In this document: piece after piece, positions 52,516-61,483 of the stretch
Layout: every line of letters starts with the position of its first letter
How positions within the stretch are numbered: the stretch's first letter is position 1
NCBI GenBank assembly: GCA_023423895.1
Contig: JAFAER010000207.1
Coordinates: 21,772 to 85,771, forward strand
Direction: 5' to 3'
DNA: 64,000 bases
Origin: Pseudomonadota bacterium
GTDB taxonomy: Bacteria > Myxococcota_A > Polyangia > Polyangiales > Polyangiaceae
Position numbers and translations under genes: made by a program
Notes under the pieces: model-generated
The model's database searches: none
Told to the model about the DNA's origin: nothing
Seen by the model: the letters and a program-made list of their open reading frames with translations, nothing else

Positions 52516-54042
52516 TCAGCGCCGCTTCAGAGAGGTCCGCGCCAGCGCCGGTGACGGCTTCGCGCTCGCCGTCACCGAGGGCTGTTTCGGGACCGCGCTC
52601 CACGCGACGTCGTAGACCTGCCCCGGGTTCCAGAGGAGCCAGCCGGCGCCGCCGGCCCTGTCGCTCGTGCGGATCTCCTCCTGGATGTACCAGGCGCCGT
52701 AGTTCGTGGTGTTGTGGCGCATCGCCTGGAGCCACGGTCGGATCTTCGCCGCTTTGGCGGGGTCGACGCCGCGCTGCTCCATCTCGGCGAGCATGTGCTT
52801 GACGCCGAGGCCCACGAGCTCCGGATGATCCGCAGGGTTCTCGTAACCCATGAAGCCGGGGTCGTAGTGCGACGGGTACACCATCGCGCTCAGGAACTCC
52901 GAGTGCTGCGCGAGCAGGACCGGATCCTGGCCGAGGTTCTGGATGTCGGCCTTGTTACCGAAGGCGATGACGCCGAAGACGTCGAGTGACAGCGGAACGC
53001 CGTGTGCGCGCGTGATCGAGTGTACGCGCTCGACGAACTTCGTGATCACCTCGACCTTCGCGTCGGGGTTCTTCCGCGTGTCGAGCCCGAAGTCGATGTT
53101 CTTCATCCCGATGACGGGGAAGCGGACGTAGTCGAGCTGGACCTCGTCGACTCCTGCATCGAGCGCCTCTTTCACGAGGTCGAGCGCGTACTGCTGGGCG
53201 CGCTCGTTCTTCGGATCGAGCCAGCCGTTGCGGTAGACGTGCCCCGAGATGCCCCGGATGGCCATGCCGGGGTGGGCCTTCGCCATCAGCTGATCGTTGA
53301 AGCACGACACGCGGGCGATCACGCGGATGCCGCGGGCGTGCGCAAAACGCACGGCCCGAGCGTACGACCGCATCGGCGGCTTGTGCACGGCGCCGCTCTC
53401 GACGGCCAGCGGGACCTTCGACGGGTAGGTGAGCGGGCCGTCGTAGTCCTTCACGTCGAGGACGATCGCGTTCATCCCGCGCGACGCGACGCGATCGAGC
53501 AGCGCCGGGTACGTGCGCGCCCCCGCGGTGCTGCCGCGAACGTAGATCCCCTTCATGACGCCGTCCTTCGGGACGCCGATGCGCTCGGCACTCCCGGACT
53601 TCGGTGCCGAAGTCAGGACGTGCGGGATCGAGACGCGCATGCCGGGCGTCGCTCCGCGCTTCGACTCCGGCAGGTTCGACTGCACGATCTCCTTGGCGAG
53701 ATCGCCGGCGTCGTAGACGCTCGTGAGATCGAGGTAGGCCTCGGCGATCGACTGCCACGTCTCGCCGGTGCGTACCGTGTGGTGGACCTCGCTCTCGCCA
53801 CTGAGGGTGCCCCCCTCCGGCAGGCGAGCCTTCAGCCAGCTCTTCGAGCTCGCGGCCCGAGTTGGTCCTTCCGGACGCTCCTCGCTCGCGCTGACGGCCG
53901 TCGTGGCCGCGGCCCGCTGGAGCAGGCCCACGCGATGACTCTTCGGTCGAGCGCTGGCGGCCCCGACGTGAGTGACCGCCGCTGCCAGGAGCGCGCAAAG
54001 GACCATCGCGGCAGGCCTGGCCTGCCGGGCTCGGATCTTCAT
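52516..54042 (-). CDS. Putative glycoside hydrolase (DUF4015) with LysM-like domain
   Basis: 508 residues with a signal sequence (AAMVLCALLAAAVTHVGAASA). Residues about 88-135 look like a LysM peptidoglycan-binding domain (HHTVRTGETWQSIAEAYLD). From about 160 on is DUF4015, a TIM-barrel glycosidase-like family: GIYVRGSTAGARTYPALLDRVASRGMNAIVLDVKDYDG, ARVSCFNDQLMAKAHPGMAI, DEVQLDYVRFPV, SLDVFGVIAFG, MVYPSHYDPGFMG. Substrates of this family are not well defined; polysaccharide or peptidoglycan is suggested by the LysM part. It ends 125 bases upstream of the OmpA-like gene start, in the same direction. Confidence 0.92.
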   Translation of the reverse strand: MKIRARQARPAAMVLCALLAAAVTHVGAASARPKSHRVGLLQRAAATTAVSASEERPEGPTRAASSKSWLKARLPEGGTLSGESEVHHTVRTGETWQSIAEAYLDLTSVYDAGDLAKEIVQSNLPESKRGATPGMRVSIPHVLTSAPKSGSAERIGVPKDGVMKGIYVRGSTAGARTYPALLDRVASRGMNAIVLDVKDYDGPLTYPSKVPLAVESGAVHKPPMRSYARAVRFAHARGIRVIARVSCFNDQLMAKAHPGMAIRGISGHVYRNGWLDPKNERAQQYALDLVKEALDAGVDEVQLDYVRFPVIGMKNIDFGLDTRKNPDAKVEVITKFVERVHSITRAHGVPLSLDVFGVIAFGNKADIQNLGQDPVLLAQHSEFLSAMVYPSHYDPGFMGYENPADHPELVGLGVKHMLAEMEQRGVDPAKAAKIRPWLQAMRHNTTNYGAWYIQEEIRTSDRAGGAGWLLWNPGQVYDVAWSAVPKQPSVTASAKPSPALARTSLKRR

Positions 54043-54093
54043 GAATGCAAGTGGACGATGGTCGCTCGTTCGCGCGCAACTTCTCGGCCGCGA

Positions 54094-54732
54094 TCAGATC
54101 TTGCGGCGGCCTGAAGTCGCGCGCTCGCCGCCGCCGTGCTCGGCGCCCGTGACGACGAGATCGATGAGCCGCTCGCACGTCTCCCGGTCGAGCCGCTCGC
54201 CGTAACGGATGAGCCGTGACATGGCGACGGTGAAGATCGCGTCCGTCATCAGTAGCGGATCGGCATCGGCGGGGATCTCGCCGCGCTCCTGCGCGCGTAC
54301 GACCAGGCTGGCGCGCCGCGTCCGCACGTCTTCGCGCAAGGTCCGGCAGAGCTCGTCCACGTCGGGGGCCGCGCTGTCCGTGGTGATCAGGCGCGCCACC
54401 GCGAGCCCTTCCGCCGTGGACATCAGCGCCATCGACCGTTCGAGCAGCGCCAGCAAGTCCTTGCGGACCGAGCCCGTGTCCGGCAGCGGGGTCTCCGTCG
54501 CCACGGCGTGCTGGATCGCGTCGCGAACGAGCTCCGACTTCGTCGGCCACCGGCGATAGACGGTGGTCTTCGCAACGCCTGCCCGCGATGCGACATCTTC
54601 CAACCGCATCGCGACGTAGCCCACATGGGCGAGCTCGGTGAGCGCGGCCGTGAGGACCGACGCGACGACGCGTTCGCTCCGCCCTCCGGTGCGTGCGCCC
54701 GTCGTTCTTCGTGCGGGGCCGATGTCGACCAT
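54094..54732 (-). CDS. TetR-family regulator of the divergent efflux genes
   Basis: 212 residues from ATG 54732; an ATG at 54762 lies inside the operator and is less likely. The helix-turn-helix is clear: SVLTAALTELAHVGYVAMRLEDVASRAGVAKTTVYRRWPTKSELV. The C-terminal domain resembles TetR_C domains of the AcrR/TetR type. It is divergent from an EmrAB-type pump across a 23-base palindrome, the standard arrangement for a drug-responsive repressor that controls itself and the pump. The short distance from palindrome to start (8 bases) implies a short or no leader. Confidence 0.92.
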   Translation of the reverse strand: MVDIGPARRTTGARTGGRSERVVASVLTAALTELAHVGYVAMRLEDVASRAGVAKTTVYRRWPTKSELVRDAIQHAVATETPLPDTGSVRKDLLALLERSMALMSTAEGLAVARLITTDSAAPDVDELCRTLREDVRTRRASLVVRAQERGEIPADADPLLMTDAIFTVAMSRLIRYGERLDRETCERLIDLVVTGAEHGGGERATSGRRKI

Positions 54733-54740
54733 GCTGAATA

Positions 54741-54763
54741 AATGGCAACTGACCGTTGCCATT
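54741..54763. promoter_or_regulatory. TetR operator palindrome of the efflux locus
   Basis: AATGGCAAC (54741-54749) and GTTGCCATT (54755-54763) are exact inverted arms 5 bases apart, between the TetR gene (start 54732) and the pump genes (start 54824). Binding would block both promoters. It shares the AATGnnnnn...CATT frame with the palindrome at 16059, though the regulators are different. Confidence 0.65.
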
Positions 54764-54823
54764 GCAAGCGCGACGTTCTACCTTCGCTAAGGCAATGAGT
54801 TGTAGCGATTGCGGAGCAGCCGA

Positions 54824-56062
54824 ATGAGTGTGGCCCTTAGCCGTGACGAAGTGTCGAGTGTTCCGGACGTCCCCGCCGCCGCCGAGGCTCCGCCGCGCAA
54901 GTCGCGAAAGCGCGTGGTTCTAGCGTCGTTGCTCGCGGTCGGGATCGTCGCCTCCGGCGGATGGGCGCTTGCACACCGCGGCCTCGAGTCGACAGACGAC
55001 GCCCAGGTCGACGCCGAGGTGGTCGCGCTCGCGCCGCGCACGAGTGGCTTTGTCGTGAAGGTGAGCTTCGAGGACAACGAGCGCGTCGAGGCAGGCCGTC
55101 TGCTCGCGGAGCTCGACCCCGAGCCGGCGAAGGCGAAGCTCGCCCAGGCCGAGGCGAACCTCGAGGCTGCGCGTGCGACCGCCGTCGCCGCCGAGACCGA
55201 TGCCCGCCTCGCGGTGACGAACGCAAAGGCGACCAACCGAGCCGCTAGCGCGTCGCTCTCGGCGGCAAGCGCGGGAGCGACCGCTTCGCGCGAGCAGATC
55301 GCCGAGGCACGCGCGCGGGTGAGCGCGGCGGAGACCTCGCTCGCTCAATCGAAGATGGATCTCGACCGCGTGTCGCGGCTCGCGCAGTCCGGCGCGCTCT
55401 CCCAGGCGCAGCTCGACCAGGCCAACACGGCGCATTCGACGGCGGAAGCGAACGTCGCCCAGGCGCGTGCGCACCTCGCGTCGCTCGAGTCGAGCGCAGC
55501 GCAAGCTGCCAGCCGCATCGGCGAGGCGTCGGCGCGCGTGGATCAGACGAAGGACGTCGACGCGTTCGTCGCACTCGCCGAGGCGCGGGCTCGCAATGCG
55601 AACGCGAAGGTCGCCGAGCTCGAAGCCGCGCGCGATCTCGCGGCGCTCGAGCTCTCCTACACGAAAATCGTGGCGCCACAGGCGGGCGTCGTCTCGAAGA
55701 AGAACATCTCCGTCGGCCAGACGCTGAGCGTCGGAACGCCGATCGCGCAGCTCGTACCGTCGGAAAAAGGCGTGTGGGTGACCGCGAACTTCAAGGAGAC
55801 GCAGATCGCCGGCATGCGCAGAGGGCAGCCCGTCGAGCTGGACGTCGACGCCCTGCCGGGGCAGAAGCTGCACGGGTCGGTCGAGAGCTTCTCGGCCGCG
55901 ACCGGCTCACGCTTCGCCCTCCTCCCGCCCGACAACGCAACGGGCAACTTCACGAAGGTCGTCCAGCGTGTGCCAGTGCGCATCAAGCTCGAAGGCATAC
56001 CGGACGGCGTTGCGTTGCGACCGGGCATGAGCGTCGAGCTCACGGTCGACACGCGGAAGTGA
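54824..56062 (+). CDS. HlyD/EmrA-type membrane fusion protein
   Basis: 412 residues from ATG 54824, with GGAG upstream. One transmembrane segment (RVVLASLLAVGIVASGGWALAHRG) follows a short cytoplasmic end. Then STDDAQVDAEVVALAPRTSGFVVKVSFEDNERVEAGRLLAELDP (barrel/lipoyl half), a long helical hairpin rich in Ala/Glu/Gln (about 100-265) and LSYTKIVAPQAGVVSKKNISVGQTLSVGTPIAQLVP (second lipoyl half), ending with a beta-barrel. The family bridges an inner-membrane MFS pump to an outer-membrane channel. It is 16 bases before the MFS gene. No TolC-like gene is in the window. Confidence 0.95.
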   Translation: MSVALSRDEVSSVPDVPAAAEAPPRKSRKRVVLASLLAVGIVASGGWALAHRGLESTDDAQVDAEVVALAPRTSGFVVKVSFEDNERVEAGRLLAELDPEPAKAKLAQAEANLEAARATAVAAETDARLAVTNAKATNRAASASLSAASAGATASREQIAEARARVSAAETSLAQSKMDLDRVSRLAQSGALSQAQLDQANTAHSTAEANVAQARAHLASLESSAAQAASRIGEASARVDQTKDVDAFVALAEARARNANAKVAELEAARDLAALELSYTKIVAPQAGVVSKKNISVGQTLSVGTPIAQLVPSEKGVWVTANFKETQIAGMRRGQPVELDVDALPGQKLHGSVESFSAATGSRFALLPPDNATGNFTKVVQRVPVRIKLEGIPDGVALRPGMSVELTVDTRK

Positions 56063-56078
56063 TCGTCGCAGGTCGCCG

Positions 56079-57626
56079 ATGAGCAACCTCACGTCCAACA
56101 AGTGGATGGTCGCGGTCGCCGTCGCGCTCGGCGCGCTGATGGAAATCATCGACACGTCCATCGTGAACGTCGCGCTCAGCGAGATGCAGGCCGCGCTCGG
56201 CGCGACGCTCACGCAGATGAGCTGGATCGTTTCGAGCTACGCGATCGCCAACGTCATCGTCCTCCCGCTCAGCGCCTGGCTCGGCGTTCGCTTCGGCAAG
56301 AAGCGCTACTTCGTCTTCTCGCTCATCGGCTTCACCGCCGCCTCGATCCTGTGCGGGGTCTCGACCTCGCTCTGGATGCTCACCGTCGCCCGCGTGCTCC
56401 AGGGCCTGTTCGGGGGTGGTCTGCTCGCGAAGGCCCAAGCGATTCTGTTCGAGACGTTCCCGCGTGAAGAGCAGGCGATGGCGCAGGGATTTTTCGGCGC
56501 GATCGTCATCGCCGGTCCTGTCATCGGTCCGACGCTCGGCGGCTACATCGTCACGAACATCGGCTGGCGATGGATCTTCTTCATCAACGTCCCGGTCGGC
56601 ATCCTCGCGACGGTCATGTGCATGTCGGCGCTGCCGGCAGACGGCCCGCTCGCCAAGCGGACTCCGGTGGACTGGATCGCGATCGCGCTCCTGGCGATCG
56701 GGCTCGGCGCTCTCCAGACGTTCCTCGAGGAGGGTTATTCCGAGGACTGGTTCGAGTCGACCTTCGTCACCGTCCTCGCGGTGGCCTCCGTCGTCGCGAT
56801 CGTGCTGTTCGTGGTGCGGCAGCTCCAGGCCCGGCACCCGGTCGTCGACCTTCGCGTTCTCCGGCACCGGTCGCTCTGGGCGGGCAGCATTCTGTCGGTG
56901 ATCATCGGAATGGTGCTCTACGGCGCGATGTTCTCGGTGCCGATCTTCGCGTCGACCGTGATGCACTACACGGCCCAGCAGGTCGGCCTCTTGATGCTCC
57001 CCGGCGCGCTCGCATCGGCGTTCACGATGCCGGTCGCCTCCGTGCTCGTACGCCGCCTCGACCCTCGCGGCATGCTCGCCACCGGTGCCCTCATCCTCAC
57101 CGGCGCCGTCATGTGGCTCGGCACCTTGAGCACGAGCACGGGCGAAGATGACCTCTTCTGGCCGCTGCTCGTCCGCGCGATCGGGACCGTCTTCATGTTC
57201 CTGCCGCTCAACATGGCGACGCTCGGTCCGATCCCGAAGGAGGACATCGCCGCGGCGACGGGGTTCTTCAGCCTCACGCGCCAGCTCGGCGGAAGCATCG
57301 GCGTCGCTCTCCTCAGCACGTTCCTCGGGACCCGCGGCACGTTCCACCGGGCCGTCCTCGTCGAGCACCTCTCGGTCACCGACCCGAGCGTCCAGGCGAG
57401 GGTCGCCACGCTCACGGGTGGCATGATCGCGAAGGGCGCAGACCCCGCGACGGCGAAGCAGCAGGCGCTCACGATCCTCGACGGAACGGCGCGCCTCCAG
57501 AGCTCCGTGCTCGCGTTCAACGACACGTACTTCCTGACGGGCCTCCTCGTCCTGGTTTCCCTCCCGCTCATCCTCCTCCTCGGCAAGCCGAAGGCGGGCG
57601 TGAAGGTCGAAGCGGGCGCGCACTGA
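56079..57626 (+). CDS. EmrB/QacA-type MFS drug exporter (DHA2, 14 helices)
   Basis: 515 residues, about 14 membrane helices. DHA2 motifs: MEIIDTSIVNVALSEMQAALGATLTQMSWIVSSYAIANVIVLPLSAWLGVRFGKKRYF with the LG.R.GKK loop, then VLQGLFGGGLLAKAQAILFETFPREEQAMAQGFFGAIVIAGPVIGPTLGGYIV, the EmrB-type motif C. It pumps toxic or hydrophobic compounds, driven by protons. The upstream HlyD protein and the divergent TetR gene complete an EmrRAB-like locus. The real substrate is unknown. Confidence 0.95.
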   Translation: MSNLTSNKWMVAVAVALGALMEIIDTSIVNVALSEMQAALGATLTQMSWIVSSYAIANVIVLPLSAWLGVRFGKKRYFVFSLIGFTAASILCGVSTSLWMLTVARVLQGLFGGGLLAKAQAILFETFPREEQAMAQGFFGAIVIAGPVIGPTLGGYIVTNIGWRWIFFINVPVGILATVMCMSALPADGPLAKRTPVDWIAIALLAIGLGALQTFLEEGYSEDWFESTFVTVLAVASVVAIVLFVVRQLQARHPVVDLRVLRHRSLWAGSILSVIIGMVLYGAMFSVPIFASTVMHYTAQQVGLLMLPGALASAFTMPVASVLVRRLDPRGMLATGALILTGAVMWLGTLSTSTGEDDLFWPLLVRAIGTVFMFLPLNMATLGPIPKEDIAAATGFFSLTRQLGGSIGVALLSTFLGTRGTFHRAVLVEHLSVTDPSVQARVATLTGGMIAKGADPATAKQQALTILDGTARLQSSVLAFNDTYFLTGLLVLVSLPLILLLGKPKAGVKVEAGAH

Positions 57627-57688
57627 TCGGAAGGTTTCTCGTCACGGCCGAGCTTTCCTGGAAGGCCGAGTCGAGGCAAGTTCGAGCC

Positions 57689-58123
57689 GTGCCCATCCGC
57701 ACGAAGCGCTGGAACGATCCGGCCGAGCCAGAGGACGGCTATCGCCTGCTCATCTGCCGCTACCGTCCTCGCGGCGTGGCCAAGGAAGCCGAGCCGTGGG
57801 ACGCCTGGTGCAATGCCCTGGCGCCGAGCGTCGAGCTGCATGCGGCCGCGTACGGGAAAGAGGGCACGGAGCCCATTCCTTGGCCGGAGTACGAGCGGCG
57901 CTTCGCCGAAGAGATGAAGCGGCAGCGATACTGGATCGAGAGCTTCGCGGGCCGGGTCAAGGGCGGTCAGACGATCACGCTGCTCTGCTCGTCCGCGTGT
58001 GTCGACCCCGAGCGGTGTCACCGCACGCTCGTCAAGAAGCTGCTCGAAGATGCGGCGTTTCCTCCGCCGCCCGCGCCGGTGCTGGAGCAGGGCGGCGTCA
58101 TCCGGCGCCGTCGCGCGACCTGA
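57689..58123 (+). CDS. DUF488-family protein
   Basis: 144 residues from a GTG at 57689. Pattern of DUF488: N-terminal RTKRWNDPAEPEDGYRLLICRYRPRGVAKEAEPWDAWCNALAPSVEL; later AEEMKRQRYWIESFAGRVKGGQTITLLCSSACVDPERCHRTLV, in which the C-x3-C-x4-CHR stretch is the conserved end. Function unknown; the family is often near DNA- or stress-related genes. It is separated from the pump by 62 bases and from purM by 71 bases, in the same direction. Confidence 0.88.
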   Translation: MPIRTKRWNDPAEPEDGYRLLICRYRPRGVAKEAEPWDAWCNALAPSVELHAAAYGKEGTEPIPWPEYERRFAEEMKRQRYWIESFAGRVKGGQTITLLCSSACVDPERCHRTLVKKLLEDAAFPPPPAPVLEQGGVIRRRRAT

Positions 58124-58194
58124 CCGACCGTCGATCGGCCTCGGCGCTCGGCGCTGTTGTCGCGAAACGCCTTCGGGACTAAGGGTCTCGCCCA

Positions 58195-59265
58195 ATGGCG
58201 TCCATCTCTTATCGTGAAGCCGGAGTCGACATCGACGCGGGGGACGAGCTGGTCGAGCGCATCAAGCCCTTCGCCAAGATGACGCGCATCCCGGAGGTGC
58301 TCGCCGACGTCGGCGGCTTCGCGGGGCTGTGCGCGGTGCCTGGTGGGATCGACGAACCGGTCCTCGTGAGCGGCACCGACGGCGTGGGCACGAAGCTCAA
58401 GGTCGCCTTCCTCACGGGCGTTCACGACACGATCGGGTTCGACCTGGTCGGCATGTGCGTGAACGACATCATCACGACCGGAGCACGGCCGCTCTTCTTC
58501 CTCGACTACTTCGGCACCGGAAAGCTCCAGGTCGGAACGGCCGAGAGCGTCGTGAAGGGCATCGCCGAGGCATGCAAGGAGTCGGGCTGCGCGCTCCTCG
58601 GAGGCGAGACGGCCGAGCTGCCCGGCATGTATGCCGAAGGTGAATACGACCTTGCCGGCTTCGCCGTCGGTGTCGTGTCGCGCTCCAAGATCGTCGACGG
58701 CAAACGTGTCGCTGCCGGTGATCGCGTCATCGGCGTCGCATCGAGCGGTCTCCACTCGAACGGCTATTCGCTCGCGCGCCGGGTGCTGTTCGACGCCATG
58801 AAGCTCGATCCGGCCGATCGTCCCGCACAGCTGGGCGGCAAGAGCGTCGGAGAGGCCCTCCTCGCCCCGACCCGTCTCTATGCTCGTCACGTGCGGGCCG
58901 TCCTCGCGGCCGGCGTGGACGTCCGCGCCATGAGCCACATCACGGGCGGCGGCCTGCCGGGCAATCTCCCGCGCGTCCTGCCGGACGGGCTCGGCGTCCG
59001 TCTCGGCGCGCCGTGGAAGCGGCCCGCCATCATCGAGCTCATCGCGGAGAAGGTCGAGGAGCACGAGCTGCGCCGCGTGTTCAATCTCGGCGTCGGCTTC
59101 GTCTTCGTCGTGCCGGCCGAGGAGGCCGCCAAGGCGCACGAGGCGCTCGCCAGCGAGGGCGAGACCCCGATCGATCTCGGTGAGGTCGTCGCGGTGCCCG
59201 CCGACACCGACTTCGAGGCGCGGGTCATCTTCGGCGCCGACGCGAGGGGCGCGGAGGGCGCGTGA
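58195..59265 (+). CDS. purM: Phosphoribosylformylglycinamidine cyclo-ligase
   Basis: 356 residues. AIR synthetase: converts FGAM to AIR with ATP in de novo purine synthesis. Motifs include MASISYREAGVDIDAGDELVERIKP, the ATP/Mg stretch VSGTDGVGTKLKVAF, DLVGMCVNDIITTGARPLFFLDYF, GGETAELPGMY and SSGLHSNGYSLARRVL, with the C-terminal ITGGGLPGNLPRVLP. Full length and intact. Its stop overlaps the purN GTG (GTGA), so the two are coupled. Confidence 0.97.
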   Translation: MASISYREAGVDIDAGDELVERIKPFAKMTRIPEVLADVGGFAGLCAVPGGIDEPVLVSGTDGVGTKLKVAFLTGVHDTIGFDLVGMCVNDIITTGARPLFFLDYFGTGKLQVGTAESVVKGIAEACKESGCALLGGETAELPGMYAEGEYDLAGFAVGVVSRSKIVDGKRVAAGDRVIGVASSGLHSNGYSLARRVLFDAMKLDPADRPAQLGGKSVGEALLAPTRLYARHVRAVLAAGVDVRAMSHITGGGLPGNLPRVLPDGLGVRLGAPWKRPAIIELIAEKVEEHELRRVFNLGVGFVFVVPAEEAAKAHEALASEGETPIDLGEVVAVPADTDFEARVIFGADARGAEGA

Positions 59266-59900
59266 AGCCGTCGCCCTTCGTCCTCGGCGTGCTGGTCTCG
59301 GGATCGGGCACGAACCTCCAGGCGATCCTCGATGCGATCGCGGCGGGGACCCTCCAGGCGAAGGTGGGTGTGGTCATCTCGAACGTCGCGACCGCGAAGG
59401 CGCTCGAACGCGCAAAGACCGCTCGCGTTCCGGCCATCGTCGTCGATCACAAGGCGTTCGCGTCGCGTGCGGCGTTCGACGCCGCGATCGTCGAGGTGCT
59501 CCAAGCGCACGACGTCGAGTGCGTCGTTCTCGCCGGCTTCATGCGGATCGTCACCTCGACGGTCCTCGACGTGTATCCGAACCGCGTAGTGAACGTGCAT
59601 CCGGCGCTTCTGCCGGCGTTCCCCGGCGTCAATGCGCAGCGACAGGCGCTGGAGTACGGCGTCGCCATCTCGGGCTGCACCGTCCACTTCGTCGACGCGG
59701 GCACCGACACGGGCCCGATCATCGCGCAGGCCGCCGTGCCCGTGCTCGACAGCGACGACGAAGCCGCGCTCGGCGCGCGCATCCTCCAGAAGGAGCACGA
59801 GCTCCTGCCGACGGTCCTCCAGTGGATCGCCGAAGGGCGCGTCGTCGTCGAGCAGCCCGAAGGCAAGAGGCCACGCGCCCGCGTCCTGCCGCCCGCATGA
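59262..59900 (+). CDS. purN: Phosphoribosylglycinamide formyltransferase
   Basis: 212 residues from a GTG at 59262, inside the purM stop. GAR transformylase uses 10-formyl-THF to make FGAR. The GAR loop is LVSGSGTNLQAILDAI; the catalytic Asn and His are in VVNVHPALLPAFPG; the catalytic Asp is in VHFVDAGTDTGPIIAQ. Complete. The stop overlaps the start of the FAD oxidoreductase (ATGA). Confidence 0.97.
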   Translation: MKPSPFVLGVLVSGSGTNLQAILDAIAAGTLQAKVGVVISNVATAKALERAKTARVPAIVVDHKAFASRAAFDAAIVEVLQAHDVECVVLAGFMRIVTSTVLDVYPNRVVNVHPALLPAFPGVNAQRQALEYGVAISGCTVHFVDAGTDTGPIIAQAAVPVLDSDDEAALGARILQKEHELLPTVLQWIAEGRVVVEQPEGKRPRARVLPPA

Positions 59901-61483
59901 GCACGGCTTCGAAGCACTACGACGTCGTCGTTCTCGGCGGCGGCGTCGGCGCACTCGCCGCCGCGGCGCTCCTGGCGCGCCGCTCGTGGCGTGTCCTCGT
60001 GCTCGGTCAGGGATGGCGGCGGCCGACGTACGGTGGAGGCGGTCTCACGCTCGCGCGCCGGCCGTTCACGTTCCTCTCTGCCTCTTCGCCGGCCTGGGGT
60101 CGCATCCTCGTCGAGCTCGCGCAGTCGCAGACGTTCCGCCGCCGGCTCTCGTCGATGGATCCGATGCTCCAGGTCCTCGCGCCGGACATGCGGCTGGACG
60201 TGCCGCCGGACACGCAGCTCTTCGCCCGCGAGATCGATCGCGAGTTCCCGGCCGTACGGCGCGTCGTCGACGACCTCTACACGGAGCTCGCTCGCACGAA
60301 TGCCGCCGCAGACGCCGCGTTCGAGCGCGACGCCGTCTGGCCGCCCGGCGGCTTCTGGGAGCGACGCGAAACCGCGCGCGTGCTCGCGACGCTGCCCTAT
60401 CTCGACGGCACCGACTTCCTCGCGGAGTTTCCGCGTGACCACGCGTTTCGTGACGTCGTCACGACGCCGGCGCGGTTTGCGTCCGACCTCGACGGCGCTC
60501 CGCCGGCCTTCGCGCTCGCGCGACTGCACGGCGCGTGGACGCGCGGTGTGAGTCGGCTCGCCGATGGCGAAGACGAGCTCGTGGATTTTCTCCTCGAGCG
60601 CATCCGCGCGCACGGTGGAGACACGCGCCTGAACGATCGTGCGCGCGAGCTCGTCCACAAGGGCGGCAAGGTCCGCGGCGTCGTGGTCGACGGAGACGAT
60701 GCGCCGGTGGGCGTCACGTTCGTAGTGTCGGACATGCCGACGCCGTACCTGCTCGACCTCGCCCAGGACTACGACCCGCCGCGCCGTGAGAAGGATCCCG
60801 AGGTCGACCCCGTAGGGGCGCGCTTCGTGGTGTCGATGGTGGTGAGACCCGAAGGGCTACCGAAGCAGCTCGCGACCGAGTCGTTTCTCCTTCCGAAGTC
60901 CGGGCGCCCCGTTCACCTCCAGAAGGCACCGAAGGCCTCGGCCGACACGGACCTCCTCGTCGCCGAAGCCCTGATCGAGGACGACGCGGACGGCGGCGCC
61001 GCGTTCGAGCACGCGCGCGAAGAGATCCTCGGCACGGTGATGGAGTTTCTTCCGTACATCGAGCAGCATCTTCTCGTCTGCGATTCGCCGCACGACGGCC
61101 GTCCGCTCTGGGACTTCCGCAATCCCAGCAGCGCGGATGCGACGATCGGCGGCGAGTCCTGGAGCCGTCGTTCCGGTTCGTCCGTTCGTCTCCGCGCGCA
61201 CTTCGTCGACCGCGCGCGCCTCCGCGCAACGGGCGGCTCCCTCGAGGCAGAGCCGATGGTCCCGCGCTTTCGCGTGTCGCCGCCGCAGCTCGAGGGCCTT
61301 GCCGGCGAGCCGATCCGCACCGCGCTCGGCAACGTCTTCGTCACGGGCAGGAGCGTGCTCCCCGCGCTGGGGCAGGAGGGCGAGCTGCTCGCGGCGTGGG
61401 GCGTGGCGCGGGTCATCACGCGCACCGACCGGCGCAAGGAGAAGATGCTCCGCGAGATGTGGAGCAAGGTGGAGCTGTCGTGA
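59897..61483 (+). CDS. FAD-dependent oxidoreductase (CrtI/amine-oxidase-like)
   Basis: 528 residues, starting inside the purN stop. The dinucleotide-binding motif is at the N-terminus: YDVVVLGGGVGALAAAALLARRSWRVLVLGQG. The C-terminal FAD segment NVFVTGRSVLPALGQEGELLAAWGVARVI is the second cofactor stretch of the phytoene desaturase/amine oxidase group. The middle, with DGEDELVDFLLERIRAHGGDTRLNDRARELVHKGGKVRGVVVDG, fits the substrate and FAD-linked sheet. No signal peptide. Neither substrate nor pathway is readable; no carotenoid genes are near. The ATGA overlap ties it to purMN in translation. Confidence 0.88.
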   Translation: MSTASKHYDVVVLGGGVGALAAAALLARRSWRVLVLGQGWRRPTYGGGGLTLARRPFTFLSASSPAWGRILVELAQSQTFRRRLSSMDPMLQVLAPDMRLDVPPDTQLFAREIDREFPAVRRVVDDLYTELARTNAAADAAFERDAVWPPGGFWERRETARVLATLPYLDGTDFLAEFPRDHAFRDVVTTPARFASDLDGAPPAFALARLHGAWTRGVSRLADGEDELVDFLLERIRAHGGDTRLNDRARELVHKGGKVRGVVVDGDDAPVGVTFVVSDMPTPYLLDLAQDYDPPRREKDPEVDPVGARFVVSMVVRPEGLPKQLATESFLLPKSGRPVHLQKAPKASADTDLLVAEALIEDDADGGAAFEHAREEILGTVMEFLPYIEQHLLVCDSPHDGRPLWDFRNPSSADATIGGESWSRRSGSSVRLRAHFVDRARLRATGGSLEAEPMVPRFRVSPPQLEGLAGEPIRTALGNVFVTGRSVLPALGQEGELLAAWGVARVITRTDRRKEKMLREMWSKVELS

